From Flavobacterium azooxidireducens (lineage in GTDB: Bacteria > Bacteroidota > Bacteroidia > Flavobacteriales > Flavobacteriaceae): a stretch of DNA of 64,000 bases. The translations under genes were made by a program, and so were the position numbers. Positions 35,420-46,475 of this stretch are shown here, piece after piece. The notes under the pieces are model-generated. The model saw nothing but the letters and a program-made list of their open reading frames with translations, was not told the DNA's origin and made no database searches. The DNA lies in the NCBI RefSeq assembly GCF_023195775.1, contig NZ_CP096205.1, positions 248,001-312,000 on the forward strand, read 5' to 3'. The number at the start of each line of letters is the position of its first letter. Positions within the stretch are counted from its first letter, which is position 1.

Positions 35420-38011
35420 TTAAGCCGAATTTCTACTCGCATTAATATTTCCAAACAACGAACGGGTAACAATTTTTTCGTACACGGCAATCTGCTTTTC
35501 GTCCGGATTTTTCTGTTTCTTTAATTCACTTATTTTCAACAAAGCATATTGCTGAATTGTCAACAAAGGCAATACAATTTGTTCACGAATTTCAATGGAG
35601 GCTTTTCCGTCTGGATAATTCTCCATCAATTCAGTGAAACCGGATAACTTGAGTAATAATCGTTTGGTTTCTAAATATTCATCATAAATAATCTGCCAAA
35701 ACTCGCCAAATTCTTCATCCTTCTGCATATAAGCCGTTAACGGAAAAAATGATTTTGACAACGACATCATACTGTTCTCAATCAATGTTTTAAAGAACAA
35801 GGAATTTTGATATAATTGTGTTACTTTTTCCCATTGATTGGTTTCTTCAAATTGTTTTAAAGCCGTTCCTACACCGAAAAAACCAGGTACATTTTGCTTT
35901 AATTGACTCCATGACCCCACAAACGGAATTGCTCTCAAATCGTTGAAATTCAATTGATCGCCTTTATTTCGTTTAGACGGACGACTACCAATATTGGTTT
36001 TGGCATAATAATTCAACGTACTCATTTTTTCCAAATAAGGTATGAATTTCGGATGCTGCTTAAACTTCAAATATTTGTCGTAACTCAGTTTAGACAATTC
36101 ATCAAAAATTTGATTATTTTCTTCAGAAAGCACATTTTCATCTTTGTTAAAAAGCTGATTGGTTGCTCCTGCACTCAATAAATTCTCTAAATTATAACGA
36201 CAGGAATCTAATGTCCCAAAATTAGAACTAATGGTTTGCCCTTGCACCGTCACTTGAATCTGCTGATTTTCGATTGTTGACCCCATCGAAGCATAAAATT
36301 TATGGGTTTTGCCTCCACCTCTTGCCGGCGGACCACCTCTACCGTCAAAAAAGAGCACTTTTACGCCATATTTTCGAGAAATAGCTGTTAGTGTTTGCTT
36401 TGCTTTATAGATGCTCCAGTTCGCCATTAAATAGCCTCCGTCTTTGGTGCCGTCTGAAAAACCGAGCATAACCGTTTGAATATTGTTTCTGTTATTAAGA
36501 TGTTTTTTGTATGCTGAATTGGTGTACAACTGCTCCATAATTTTATCAGCAGCCTGCAAATCATCGACCGATTCAAAAAGAGGAATGATATCTACCGAAG
36601 GATTTTTCCATCCGCAAAGGCTAAACATAGCAAACGTTTCCATCACATTTAATGCACTTTCGTTGTTGCTGATGATGTACCGATTACAACCCAATTCGCC
36701 ATTCTTTTCCTGAATGGTTTTCATGGCATGAATGGAACTTACGGTAGATTTGGTGATTTCGTTTTCAAAATCGGCTTCGGATAATGAACTGGCTACTTTG
36801 GATAAAATTTCAATTTTTTCTTTTTCACTTAATTGAGTGTAATTAACAGGAAACAGTGATTTTTCTTTATCAACAATCTCCTGAAAAACCTCTTTGTGAA
36901 TGCGGCTATTTTGACGAATGTCTAGTGTAGCAAAGTGAAATCCAAACAAATTTAGTTTATTCAACAATAAATTTATTTCATCTAAATAAAGCGATTGATG
37001 TTCATCTATAATGATATTTTTGATGTTGAGTAAAACCGATTTGAATTCATCATGCGTAATATAAATTTCTCCTCTTGAATAAAAAACAGAACGGTATAAT
37101 TTGCTTTCCACGTCAGCAATCAAAGTATCAACTCCTTTGAATGTGAGTTTTCTTTTCAGTTTTCGAATGTCTGTGTAATATGATTTTAGGATAGAAGTTC
37201 GAAGTCTTTCGGCTACTTTTAAAGTAATTTCAGTGGTCACAAACGGATTTCCATCCCGATCTCCACCGGGCCAAAATCCCAAATTAAAAATAGAATTTTG
37301 TATTTCTTCGCCATCAAAAATATTCTTTTGAAGGTATTGAATCATTTCTCCGGCAGTTGGATAAAACACATTTTCCAAATACCAAATCAAACTTACTGCT
37401 TCATCAAACGGAGTTGGTTTTTCTTTTTTGATGAAAGGTGTCTTCCCTAATTGAGCGAGTAATTCTTTTATCTGAACAAAGTTATTCACTCGAACAGCTT
37501 CGGTTAAATCGGTTATAATTCCCAATACAGCACCCGGGTAAAATTGTGTTGGATGAGCCGTTAAAACCGTGCGAACTTGAAAGTTTTCAAGAAAATTTTT
37601 CAATTCTTTTCGTTTAGAACGTTGATCCGCTTTTTCTTTCATATCACGAAGAGAACCTCTTCCTTCCATATTGTTTACCACCGGAAAAGCAGCATCTTCA
37701 ATGGCATCAAACAAAACAATTTGTCGTTCAATGTATTGAATGAAGCGAAACATCAGTTCTACTTTCTGCTCTTCAGTTGGGTTATCTAAATATTTGGAAG
37801 TAAACGAATTAAAAATTTCCTCCGGATTTTGTTGATTTTTGAATCCGCTTTCACAAACTTCTGTAAAAAGTGGCAACAAAACACCCGTGTTATCGATCGC
37901 ATCAAAAGGAAGCGTGATAAAAACACTGTTGTAAATTTGATATTTAGATAAAACGTTTTGATGAAATCGTTCAATTTTGGGGAGCGTGTACATACTTTGA
38001 ATTTTGCTCAC
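35420..38011 (-). CDS. ppc: Phosphoenolpyruvate carboxylase
   Basis: Adds bicarbonate to PEP to give oxaloacetate, refilling the citric-acid cycle. 863 residues, normal bacterial length. Active-site His153 in TVLTAHPTQ; GGDRDGNPFVT; SDGTKDGGYLMANWSIY (the Ser/Lys-rich loop); FFDGRGGPPARGGGKTH (phosphate loop); and TNIGSRPSKRNKGDQLNF (a subunit-interface Arg). The C-terminus is divergent from the enterobacterial sequence, consistent with the Bacteroidetes type. No regulator adjoins it except the Lrp gene at 38111-38590. Confidence 0.96.
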   Translation of the reverse strand: MSKIQSMYTLPKIERFHQNVLSKYQIYNSVFITLPFDAIDNTGVLLPLFTEVCESGFKNQQNPEEIFNSFTSKYLDNPTEEQKVELMFRFIQYIERQIVLFDAIEDAAFPVVNNMEGRGSLRDMKEKADQRSKRKELKNFLENFQVRTVLTAHPTQFYPGAVLGIITDLTEAVRVNNFVQIKELLAQLGKTPFIKKEKPTPFDEAVSLIWYLENVFYPTAGEMIQYLQKNIFDGEEIQNSIFNLGFWPGGDRDGNPFVTTEITLKVAERLRTSILKSYYTDIRKLKRKLTFKGVDTLIADVESKLYRSVFYSRGEIYITHDEFKSVLLNIKNIIIDEHQSLYLDEINLLLNKLNLFGFHFATLDIRQNSRIHKEVFQEIVDKEKSLFPVNYTQLSEKEKIEILSKVASSLSEADFENEITKSTVSSIHAMKTIQEKNGELGCNRYIISNNESALNVMETFAMFSLCGWKNPSVDIIPLFESVDDLQAADKIMEQLYTNSAYKKHLNNRNNIQTVMLGFSDGTKDGGYLMANWSIYKAKQTLTAISRKYGVKVLFFDGRGGPPARGGGKTHKFYASMGSTIENQQIQVTVQGQTISSNFGTLDSCRYNLENLLSAGATNQLFNKDENVLSEENNQIFDELSKLSYDKYLKFKQHPKFIPYLEKMSTLNYYAKTNIGSRPSKRNKGDQLNFNDLRAIPFVGSWSQLKQNVPGFFGVGTALKQFEETNQWEKVTQLYQNSLFFKTLIENSMMSLSKSFFPLTAYMQKDEEFGEFWQIIYDEYLETKRLLLKLSGFTELMENYPDGKASIEIREQIVLPLLTIQQYALLKISELKKQKNPDEKQIAVYEKIVTRSLFGNINASRNSA

Positions 38012-38060
38012 TAATTTAGTGAATTATTTTAAAAAAGATTCTTGAAATTTATCATAAAAA

Positions 38061-38088
38061 AACCCTCTCGATGGTAGTGGAGAGGGTT
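38061..38088 (-). terminator. Terminator of the Lrp gene
   Basis: AACCCTCTC, loop, GAGAGGGTT. Read on the reverse strand, it ends in TTTTTTT, so it terminates the Lrp gene that ends at 38111. Confidence 0.85.
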
Positions 38089-38110
38089 TGTATACTTGAA
38101 TATTCAAATC

Positions 38111-38590
38111 TTACATGTTTTTGAAAATCGTGTGCATCAAACGTTTTTTGTCGTTGATACTTTCCTCTAACGAAATCATAGTTTCCGTACGGTAAACACC
38201 TTCAATATCATCAATCATAAAGATAACATCTTTGGCATGTTTAGTATCTTTGGCTCTAATTTTACAGAAAATATTAAATTTTCCAGTGGTAACGTGAGCA
38301 ACTGTTACGAAAGGAATTTCGTTGATACGCTCTAAAACGAATTTAGTTTGCGAAGTATTATTCAAGAAAACGCCAACATAAGCGATAAATGAATAACCTA
38401 ATTTTTCATAGTCTAAGGTTAAGGATGATCCCATGATAATTCCGGCATCTTCCATCTTTTTTACTCTAACGTGAACGGTACCTGCTGAGATTAATAATTT
38501 TTTAGCAATATCCGTAAAAGGAACTCTTGTGTTATCGATTAACATATCAAGAATTTGGTGGTCTACTTCATCTAAACGAAACTTACTCAT
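38111..38590 (-). CDS. Lrp/AsnC family transcriptional regulator
   Basis: 159 residues. N-terminal winged HTH (DEVDHQILDMLIDNTRVPFT, then DIAKKLLISAGTVHVRVKKM) and a C-terminal RAM ligand domain (YEKLGYSFIAYVGVFLNNTS, then TTGKFNIFCKIRAKDTKHAK, then IDDIEGVYRTETMISLEES). These regulators respond to amino acids such as leucine and control amino-acid metabolism. It is adjacent to ppc but separated by a terminator, so it has its own transcript. It may autoregulate. Confidence 0.95.
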   Translation of the reverse strand: MSKFRLDEVDHQILDMLIDNTRVPFTDIAKKLLISAGTVHVRVKKMEDAGIIMGSSLTLDYEKLGYSFIAYVGVFLNNTSQTKFVLERINEIPFVTVAHVTTGKFNIFCKIRAKDTKHAKDVIFMIDDIEGVYRTETMISLEESINDKKRLMHTIFKNM

Positions 38591-38664
38591 CTGTTTTTTG
38601 TCTATTTATTTTGTTTATTTTACTGCAAATGAAATACAATTTATTCAATAAAAAAACGAATTCA

Positions 38665-39819
38665 TTAATTTTTTAGCAAACCATTAACAAATTTGATATG
38701 TTTTCCTATTGTAAAATTAGCTTTTTCGCTGATTTTCGGAAAATTACCTTTTTCGTCTTCGTATAAATCTCCTTGTACATCATATTCTAAATGACCAAGA
38801 AAATCCTCTAAATCGCCAACACTTGAAATATAAGCATTAAAAACGAGTAGATTTTCGATAATTTCTTCCTTAAATTGCACTGCAAAATTCGTAATAAATA
38901 TTGAATTATCATAATTTATTTTGACATTTCTGTAAACAATATCGAAAAAACAAGGATTATTTTGCGGAATTTTCAAATAATCTTCAATTTTGTTATTAAC
39001 TATATCGTTTTCGTAAAGTGCTTGAAAACTTCTTAGCAGAGCAATAAATATAAATTTTCGAGTTTCTTCTCTTTGATAATCATTAGAGAAATGACCTGCT
39101 TCAAAAAGAACGGTTGGCACACCCATTTGCTGAAAAGTATCACCAACGCAATTTCTATTGAAGCTATCATCAAAACGACCAATTTGCCCCGGAATATGTT
39201 TTTGAAGCTCTTCATTAATACAAGAAATTAGATTAATTGCTTGCAATCTATTGTCGTTGATTTCTCTTTCTTCATTATACGAAGGCGACAAAAATGACAA
39301 TGTTGCCGGCTTACCCGTTTTTGCCACACCAAAAATAGTGCGTTGATCGTGTAGATTAAAACAAAAATCAGGTTTAAACTCATTAAAAACACTCATTAAT
39401 AATCGACTTTCGGGTTGTGACAAATTAATAAAATCGCGGTTTAAATCAACCTCATTGGCGTTTTCTCTCGTATAAAGTTCTGCTCCATCCGGATTGAGCA
39501 TTGGAATAAAATAGAAACTAAATTTTTCTTTCCATTTTTTTACCTCTTCAACATCCGAATCCAGAAAATTAAAAACATCAAAAAGTGCTTTAGTGGTTGT
39601 ACTTTCATTTCCGTGCATTTGTGACCAAAGTAGAATTTTAAAATTTCCGGTACCAACTCGATAACTGTAAATTGACTTTTCTAACACCGAATTTCCTATT
39701 ACTTGAATTTCATTTTTGGCGAAATGTTTTCCTAAAATTGGTTCGATATTTTTTAATGTTATGTATCGACCCGACAGTTCGTTTTCTTTATTTTTTTCGT
39801 AGATAGAATGATAGTCCAT
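38665..39819 (-). CDS. M14 family zinc carboxypeptidase-like protein
   Basis: 384 residues without a signal peptide. Metal and catalytic residues are present: H69 and E72 in HGNE, H157 in FNLHD, the general-base E240 in VLFEAG; also DLNRDF, found in peptidase or deacylase members. It could be a cytoplasmic peptidase or an amidohydrolase of the succinylglutamate-desuccinylase-like branch. It diverges from the XRE regulator gene, which begins 283 bases away, so the regulator may control it. Confidence 0.9.
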   Translation of the reverse strand: MDYHSIYEKNKENELSGRYITLKNIEPILGKHFAKNEIQVIGNSVLEKSIYSYRVGTGNFKILLWSQMHGNESTTTKALFDVFNFLDSDVEEVKKWKEKFSFYFIPMLNPDGAELYTRENANEVDLNRDFINLSQPESRLLMSVFNEFKPDFCFNLHDQRTIFGVAKTGKPATLSFLSPSYNEEREINDNRLQAINLISCINEELQKHIPGQIGRFDDSFNRNCVGDTFQQMGVPTVLFEAGHFSNDYQREETRKFIFIALLRSFQALYENDIVNNKIEDYLKIPQNNPCFFDIVYRNVKINYDNSIFITNFAVQFKEEIIENLLVFNAYISSVGDLEDFLGHLEYDVQGDLYEDEKGNFPKISEKANFTIGKHIKFVNGLLKN

Positions 39820-39860
39820 TGGGGTAAAATTTAGCTATACAAAGGTAAACATCTTTATGA

Positions 39861-40076
39861 TAACATTTGTAAACAGTTAAAAAGGATGTAATAATTTAAC
39901 TTTGTAAACATCAAAACAGTCAAAATCAATAATACTGAATGTTTACAATTTAAAACATTAATAATCAATACTATAAATATCATTAAATAAACTTATGATT
40001 TAATCATAGTAAGTCATGAAAAGTTAAATTACATTTGTAACATTTACATATCACATCAAATTGATTACATTTGTAA
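39861..40076. promoter_or_regulatory. Cluster of palindromic TTACA-TT-TGTAA operator-like sites
   Basis: Perfect TTACATTTGTAA occurs at 40029-40040 and 40065-40076, 36 bases apart, and TAACATTTGTAA (one mismatch) at 39861-39872. Related TTTGTAAACAT is at 39901-39911 and, inverted, TGTTTACAA at about 39938-39948. The core TTACA-NN-TGTAA is a near-perfect inverted repeat, as expected for an XRE repressor. The sites lie between the M14 gene and the XRE gene at 40103. Confidence 0.6.
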
Positions 40077-40102
40077 CATCAAAACTTCAATCATTTTACA
40101 TC

Positions 40103-40504
40103 ATGCAAGACACAAAGGATTTTGTTCAAAAATTGGAAAAAATTCTAGACTATTTTCAACTCAGTGCTTCTGCTTTTGCGGATAAAATTGGAGTGCAACG
40201 ATCGAGTCTTTCTCACCTACTCTCAGGCAGAAATAAACCGAGTTTAGAATTTGTGATTAAAATTACAGAAGCTTTTCCGGAAGTAGATTTGTATTGGTTT
40301 TTGTTTAATAAAGGAACTTTTCCTAAATCAAATTCGACGGAAAACCATTTTGTTTCTGAAGAAATTTCACCGAAAAAAAATGATGAAATCAGTAAACCGG
40401 AAGTGATTAAACCTGAAAAAGCAATCTTTCAAGACCAAGAAGACGTTGAGAAAATAGTAATTTTCTACAAAAACGGAACTTTTAAAACATACCTACCAAA
40501 ATAA
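40103..40504 (+). CDS. XRE-type helix-turn-helix regulator
   Basis: 133 residues from the ATG at 40103; the open frame extends to 40061 without an HTH contribution. HTH of the Cro/C1 type at about residues 12-40: SASAFADKIGVQRSSLSHLL and GRNKPSLEFVIKI. The C-terminal part is a linker followed by a short KIVIFYKNGTFKTY stretch. Binds DNA as dimer, probably at the palindromes just upstream (40029-40076), and so may repress itself and the divergent M14 gene. A hairpin follows the stop. Confidence 0.88.
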   Translation: MQDTKDFVQKLEKILDYFQLSASAFADKIGVQRSSLSHLLSGRNKPSLEFVIKITEAFPEVDLYWFLFNKGTFPKSNSTENHFVSEEISPKKNDEISKPEVIKPEKAIFQDQEDVEKIVIFYKNGTFKTYLPK

Positions 40505-40505
40505 A

Positions 40506-40538
40506 GAAAGCCCTAACTCACATGGAGCTAAGGCTTTC
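40506..40538. terminator. Bidirectional terminator hairpin
   Basis: GAAAGCCCTAACTC, loop ACAT, GGAGCTAAGGCTTTC form a stem with a few mismatches. It is placed between the convergent XRE gene and the reverse-strand lipoprotein gene. Flanking runs are weak. Confidence 0.6.
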
Positions 40539-40564
40539 AGGACCAATAAAACAAACACAAAAAA

Positions 40565-41572
40565 CTATCTTCTTAGCAAGAAAACCGCAGCACAACCAGG
40601 CTCTAACCTATTCATTGTAGGAGCATAATCTCCGCTGGTTGCCGGAACCGAGAAAGTTAAAACTCTTCCGCCTCCATTTGCTCTTTCTGCTACATATATC
40701 ATTTTTGTTACATTATCGTATGCCACATCAACCGGATTTCCTAACATTGAATTAGGTCCGTAGATTCTAATTTGATTTGCTGTTGAAATCATTCCGTTGT
40801 TAGCCGTGGATGAGAAAACGGTTGAGAAATTTTTAATTACAATCACACCTCCGTCAGAATCAGAAGCTGCAGCAGCTACATCGGTTAAAACCATAGTGTT
40901 TTCAACACTTGAATAAGTGATTCCGTGTGTACGTACCAAACCTTCAATAGTAACACGCTTGCTTGGCATAAGCGGTCCGGATGAATTGCTTAAAAAATTA
41001 TTATAAGCCACTAAATCGCTAGTTAAATCAACAATAGCATACAATGTAGTTCCATCGAAATGTATTCCCCATAACTTAATATCAACATCAAATGTTCTTT
41101 GCAATGTGAATCCGGAAGCTGTTTTTTCATAAACAAACAATTTGTTTTGATTTCCGTTAGATTCCGCTTGATCTTGTGTTACAATCACAGTATTGCCTGT
41201 CACTGCAATTTCTCTGGCATTATTAAAATCTGAAGTACTGTTGTAAGCCATAGTTAAACTTGAACTGTTGTTCATCATTGCTTGTTTTACGTTCCCATAA
41301 GCCTCCAAACGATTATTTGAACGAGAAGCCAGAATGATTTCATCAGTTGACGGATAATAATGAATTCCGTCTGCATCGGTAGAATTTACCGAAAAACTTT
41401 GGGTGGTTGGTGTAGATGGAATTAAATCCGTTACCGAAACCATTCCTGAAGTGTTACTTGAAGTAAATAATTTTACTTCGCTAATTGTTTGTTGGTTATC
41501 GTCGTCATTATTGCATGACATAAATAAGATTGAACTTAAGATAACTGCCGAAAATAAATTTTTGTTTTTCAT
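40565..41572 (-). CDS. Lipoprotein, beta-propeller-like, unknown function
   Basis: 335 residues from the ATG at 41572 (KNKNLFSAVILSSILFMSC); the frame is open to 41599 but the later start gives the lipobox with Cys20 and a DDDD tail. Acidic residues after the Cys suggest surface export. Strand pairs such as AREIAVTGNTVIVTQDQAES, KLWGIHFDGTTLYAIVDLTS and NPVDVAYDNVTKMIYVAERA recur at intervals of about 45-50 residues, like NHL or WD-type propellers. No catalytic motif is seen. Alone, with terminators on both sides. Confidence 0.8.
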   Translation of the reverse strand: MKNKNLFSAVILSSILFMSCNNDDDNQQTISEVKLFTSSNTSGMVSVTDLIPSTPTTQSFSVNSTDADGIHYYPSTDEIILASRSNNRLEAYGNVKQAMMNNSSSLTMAYNSTSDFNNAREIAVTGNTVIVTQDQAESNGNQNKLFVYEKTASGFTLQRTFDVDIKLWGIHFDGTTLYAIVDLTSDLVAYNNFLSNSSGPLMPSKRVTIEGLVRTHGITYSSVENTMVLTDVAAAASDSDGGVIVIKNFSTVFSSTANNGMISTANQIRIYGPNSMLGNPVDVAYDNVTKMIYVAERANGGGRVLTFSVPATSGDYAPTMNRLEPGCAAVFLLRR

Positions 41573-41678
41573 GTTGTATAATTTTAAGTGTTTATACAAG
41601 CATGTACGAGGAAAATAAAAATTTGGTTTTATTTAAGTGAGCTTTTTTGAAAAAAATTAAGCTCAAACTTTTAAAAAA

Positions 41679-41708
41679 CAAAAAAGTGAGTAAAAAACTC
41701 ACTTTTTC
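41679..41708. terminator. Terminator at the end of the dextran PUL
   Basis: AAAAAAGTGAGT, loop AAAAA, ACTCACTTTTT. It ends the SusC-to-GH97 transcript (reverse strand) and may also stop readthrough from the other side. Confidence 0.9.
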
Positions 41709-41728
41709 AACCACTTAAAAAATATAGT

Positions 41729-43879
<2,151 letters not shown>

Positions 43880-43889
43880 TTATGGATTT

Positions 43890-46409
43890 TTAATTTTCAA
43901 CAATTATTTTGGCTGACAAACCAGTGTCGGCCAGAATGACAGAAACAACACCTGATACTTCATCCCAACTCCATGCAAATTTATGGAATTCATTGGCATT
44001 GACCGATTGTAAAGCGGCTGTTTTTACCTTTTTTACTTTTTTGCCGTCAACCGATACATTTTTCGGTTTAACAGAAGCATGCAGTTTAACAATAATATTT
44101 CGTTGTTCCGGCTTATAACCATTCTCCTCTCTGGCATGGATGGTTAAAGCATAACCTTCCTTTGCTGTTTTACCTGTAAAAGTTGTTTTACTGAAAATAT
44201 TCCGCTCATAGTCGCGGCTTTCCCCATCGTCTTCGTAGAGTGTGAAGGCAGATTCTTTATTCAGTTTTCCGGGAAAAATTTCAAGGATAACAGGATAATC
44301 CGGTTGTTCATGTATGTATTGCATCACTGGCATCATTGGCAGTATAGCTCCTTTTTTAACAAAAACCGGAATTCGATTCAGGGGTGCATCAACGGTTATC
44401 CATTTGGGTCCGCTGTAAACTGTTTTGCCGTCATGAAAATCAATCCACTCCCCTTCCGGTACATAAACCTCTTTGGTAACCGCTCCTTTTTCTACAACGG
44501 GAGCCACTAACAATTCTTTTCCCAACAAAAATTGCCCGTTTAACCGATAGGTTTCACTATCATCAGGATATTCCAGTAACAATGCTCTCATTAAAGGCAA
44601 TCCTGTATCATACGCCTCTCTTGCATAGGTATAGGTATAGGGAAACAACTTGTATTTTAATTCAATTGCCTCTCTGGAAATGTCTTCCGCTTCTTTACCA
44701 AAAACCCAGGGTTCCACGGCATTATCACCTTCGTGGTGTGCCCGGCTCAAAGGATTAAACACGCCAAACTGCATCCATCGCACATAGAGTTCTGCCATAG
44801 CATCATGGTCTTTAATATCGCCGCAATAACCTGAAATATCACAGGACCAGAAAGGAATAAGTCCTAATCCGGCCGAAAGCCCCACCGGAATCTGATTTGC
44901 CATTTGTTTCCATCCTTCCAGCACATTACTGCCGTTCCCCGCATCACCGCTCCAACCGAAGGTATAACGCTGTAAACCGGCATAAGCGGCTCTTGTCATT
45001 TGGAAAACACGTTTATTGGGGTTATGTTTATAAAATTGTTCTGTCACCACTTTGTCCCAGGTAAAACCGTAAACGTTGTGAATTTCATCATGCATCCCCG
45101 AATAATGCTTCATAAATAAACGGTCTGTGGTCTCTTCATTACTCCAAGCCGGTTCGCCCATATCTGTCCAAAAACCCCGTACTCCATCGTTAAGAGGCTT
45201 TTGTTGGTAATTTCCCCACCAATCTGCTACTTCCGGTTTGGTAAAATCAACTACCCCACAGTTTCCTCCCCACGGCCAAGGCATGTCATAAGAATTTCCG
45301 GTGCGTATATCCGTGGTAAAATAGCCTAATTTATCTGCCTCTTCCCATTGTTTTGCGTTGGCCTGTGAAATCACCGGATCTTGCGACAGAATCATTTTGA
45401 ATCCCTTTTCGTTCAATTCACTAACCATCTGCTTCGGGTTTTTGTAATTATTTTTTTTCCAGTCAAAATCCTGTAAACCTTCCACCCATCCGATATCCTG
45501 GTAAATTATATCACAGGGAATTTGTCTGGCTCTGAATTCAGAAGCCACTTCTTTTGCCTGGTCTTCCCGAGTATATAGTCCCCTACATTGTGAAAATCCA
45601 AAAGCCCACTTGGGCGGCATAATCGGTTTTCCGGTTAACCCTATATAGTGCTTGATGATTTGTTTGTAATTGTTTCCAAACATAAAATAATAAAGTATTT
45701 CGCCGCCCGGGGTTTCAAAAGAGTAATAATCATTGGACTCACTTCCGAATTTAAACTCGGTTTTATAAGTATTGTCAAAAAAGATTCCGTAGTTATAACT
45801 GCTCATGAAAAAGGGAATACTCTTATACAAAGGATCTTCATTCACACTATAGCAAGGTTTATCGCTGTTCCACATTTTATAACTGCGTCCGCGACGGTTT
45901 ATCGGACCAGTTTTTTCGCCCAAACCAAAAAACTGTTCATCGGTACGAAGTACTTTGTAAGACAATAACTGATTATTTTCTTTAACAAAACCCATGTCGT
46001 TATAATCACTGAAGAGTAATTTTTGGTATTTGTCAAAAATTTGCAGTTGAAAAGGTGTTTTATTCACCCGGACACGAAGGGATTCCGTAAACAGTTCATA
46101 AGCGGCTGACTCTTCAGTCATATTGATGGAACCACTCCATCCCAAATCTTCATTGATTACGGCAAATGATGGATTGGTCCGTGTAAAATTACCATCAGGA
46201 GAAACCCAAACCTTGAGTACTTCACCGCTGCAAAGTTGCAACAGTACTTTTGAACCTCCGGAACAATTGAAGACCAGTTTATTTCCCGAAACGGCCGTAT
46301 AGGAAACACAGTTCCCCAATTTTTGACGGGTACCACCGGTTGTTTGAGAAGCCGTATTTTCAGTATGCAGAAAACCTAAAAGAAGTACGATAACAAAATA
46401 TTTTTTCAT
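43890..46409 (-). CDS. Glycoside hydrolase family 31 alpha-glucosidase
   Basis: 839 residues with a signal peptide (KKYFVIVLLLGFLHTENTAS). Catalytic Asp pair: nucleophile in GFWTDMGEPAW and acid/base in FGWSGDAGNG; both lie in (beta/alpha)8 barrel segments surrounded by RMTRAAY-like FQMTRAAYAGLQRYTF. N-terminal beta-sandwich has GLGEKTGPINRRG. Predicted to act in the periplasm on isomalto-oligosaccharides released by GH66, given the neighbours; alpha-xylosidase activity cannot be excluded from sequence alone. Intergenic gap to GH66 is 66 bases, the widest inside the PUL, and may hold a secondary signal. Confidence 0.94.
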   Translation of the reverse strand: MKKYFVIVLLLGFLHTENTASQTTGGTRQKLGNCVSYTAVSGNKLVFNCSGGSKVLLQLCSGEVLKVWVSPDGNFTRTNPSFAVINEDLGWSGSINMTEESAAYELFTESLRVRVNKTPFQLQIFDKYQKLLFSDYNDMGFVKENNQLLSYKVLRTDEQFFGLGEKTGPINRRGRSYKMWNSDKPCYSVNEDPLYKSIPFFMSSYNYGIFFDNTYKTEFKFGSESNDYYSFETPGGEILYYFMFGNNYKQIIKHYIGLTGKPIMPPKWAFGFSQCRGLYTREDQAKEVASEFRARQIPCDIIYQDIGWVEGLQDFDWKKNNYKNPKQMVSELNEKGFKMILSQDPVISQANAKQWEEADKLGYFTTDIRTGNSYDMPWPWGGNCGVVDFTKPEVADWWGNYQQKPLNDGVRGFWTDMGEPAWSNEETTDRLFMKHYSGMHDEIHNVYGFTWDKVVTEQFYKHNPNKRVFQMTRAAYAGLQRYTFGWSGDAGNGSNVLEGWKQMANQIPVGLSAGLGLIPFWSCDISGYCGDIKDHDAMAELYVRWMQFGVFNPLSRAHHEGDNAVEPWVFGKEAEDISREAIELKYKLFPYTYTYAREAYDTGLPLMRALLLEYPDDSETYRLNGQFLLGKELLVAPVVEKGAVTKEVYVPEGEWIDFHDGKTVYSGPKWITVDAPLNRIPVFVKKGAILPMMPVMQYIHEQPDYPVILEIFPGKLNKESAFTLYEDDGESRDYERNIFSKTTFTGKTAKEGYALTIHAREENGYKPEQRNIIVKLHASVKPKNVSVDGKKVKKVKTAALQSVNANEFHKFAWSWDEVSGVVSVILADTGLSAKIIVEN

Positions 46410-46475
46410 AATTAAAGCGTATAACTTATTTAAAAACAGCTCCTGGCAACAGAGCTTTTTGCCGAAAAAAAACGG

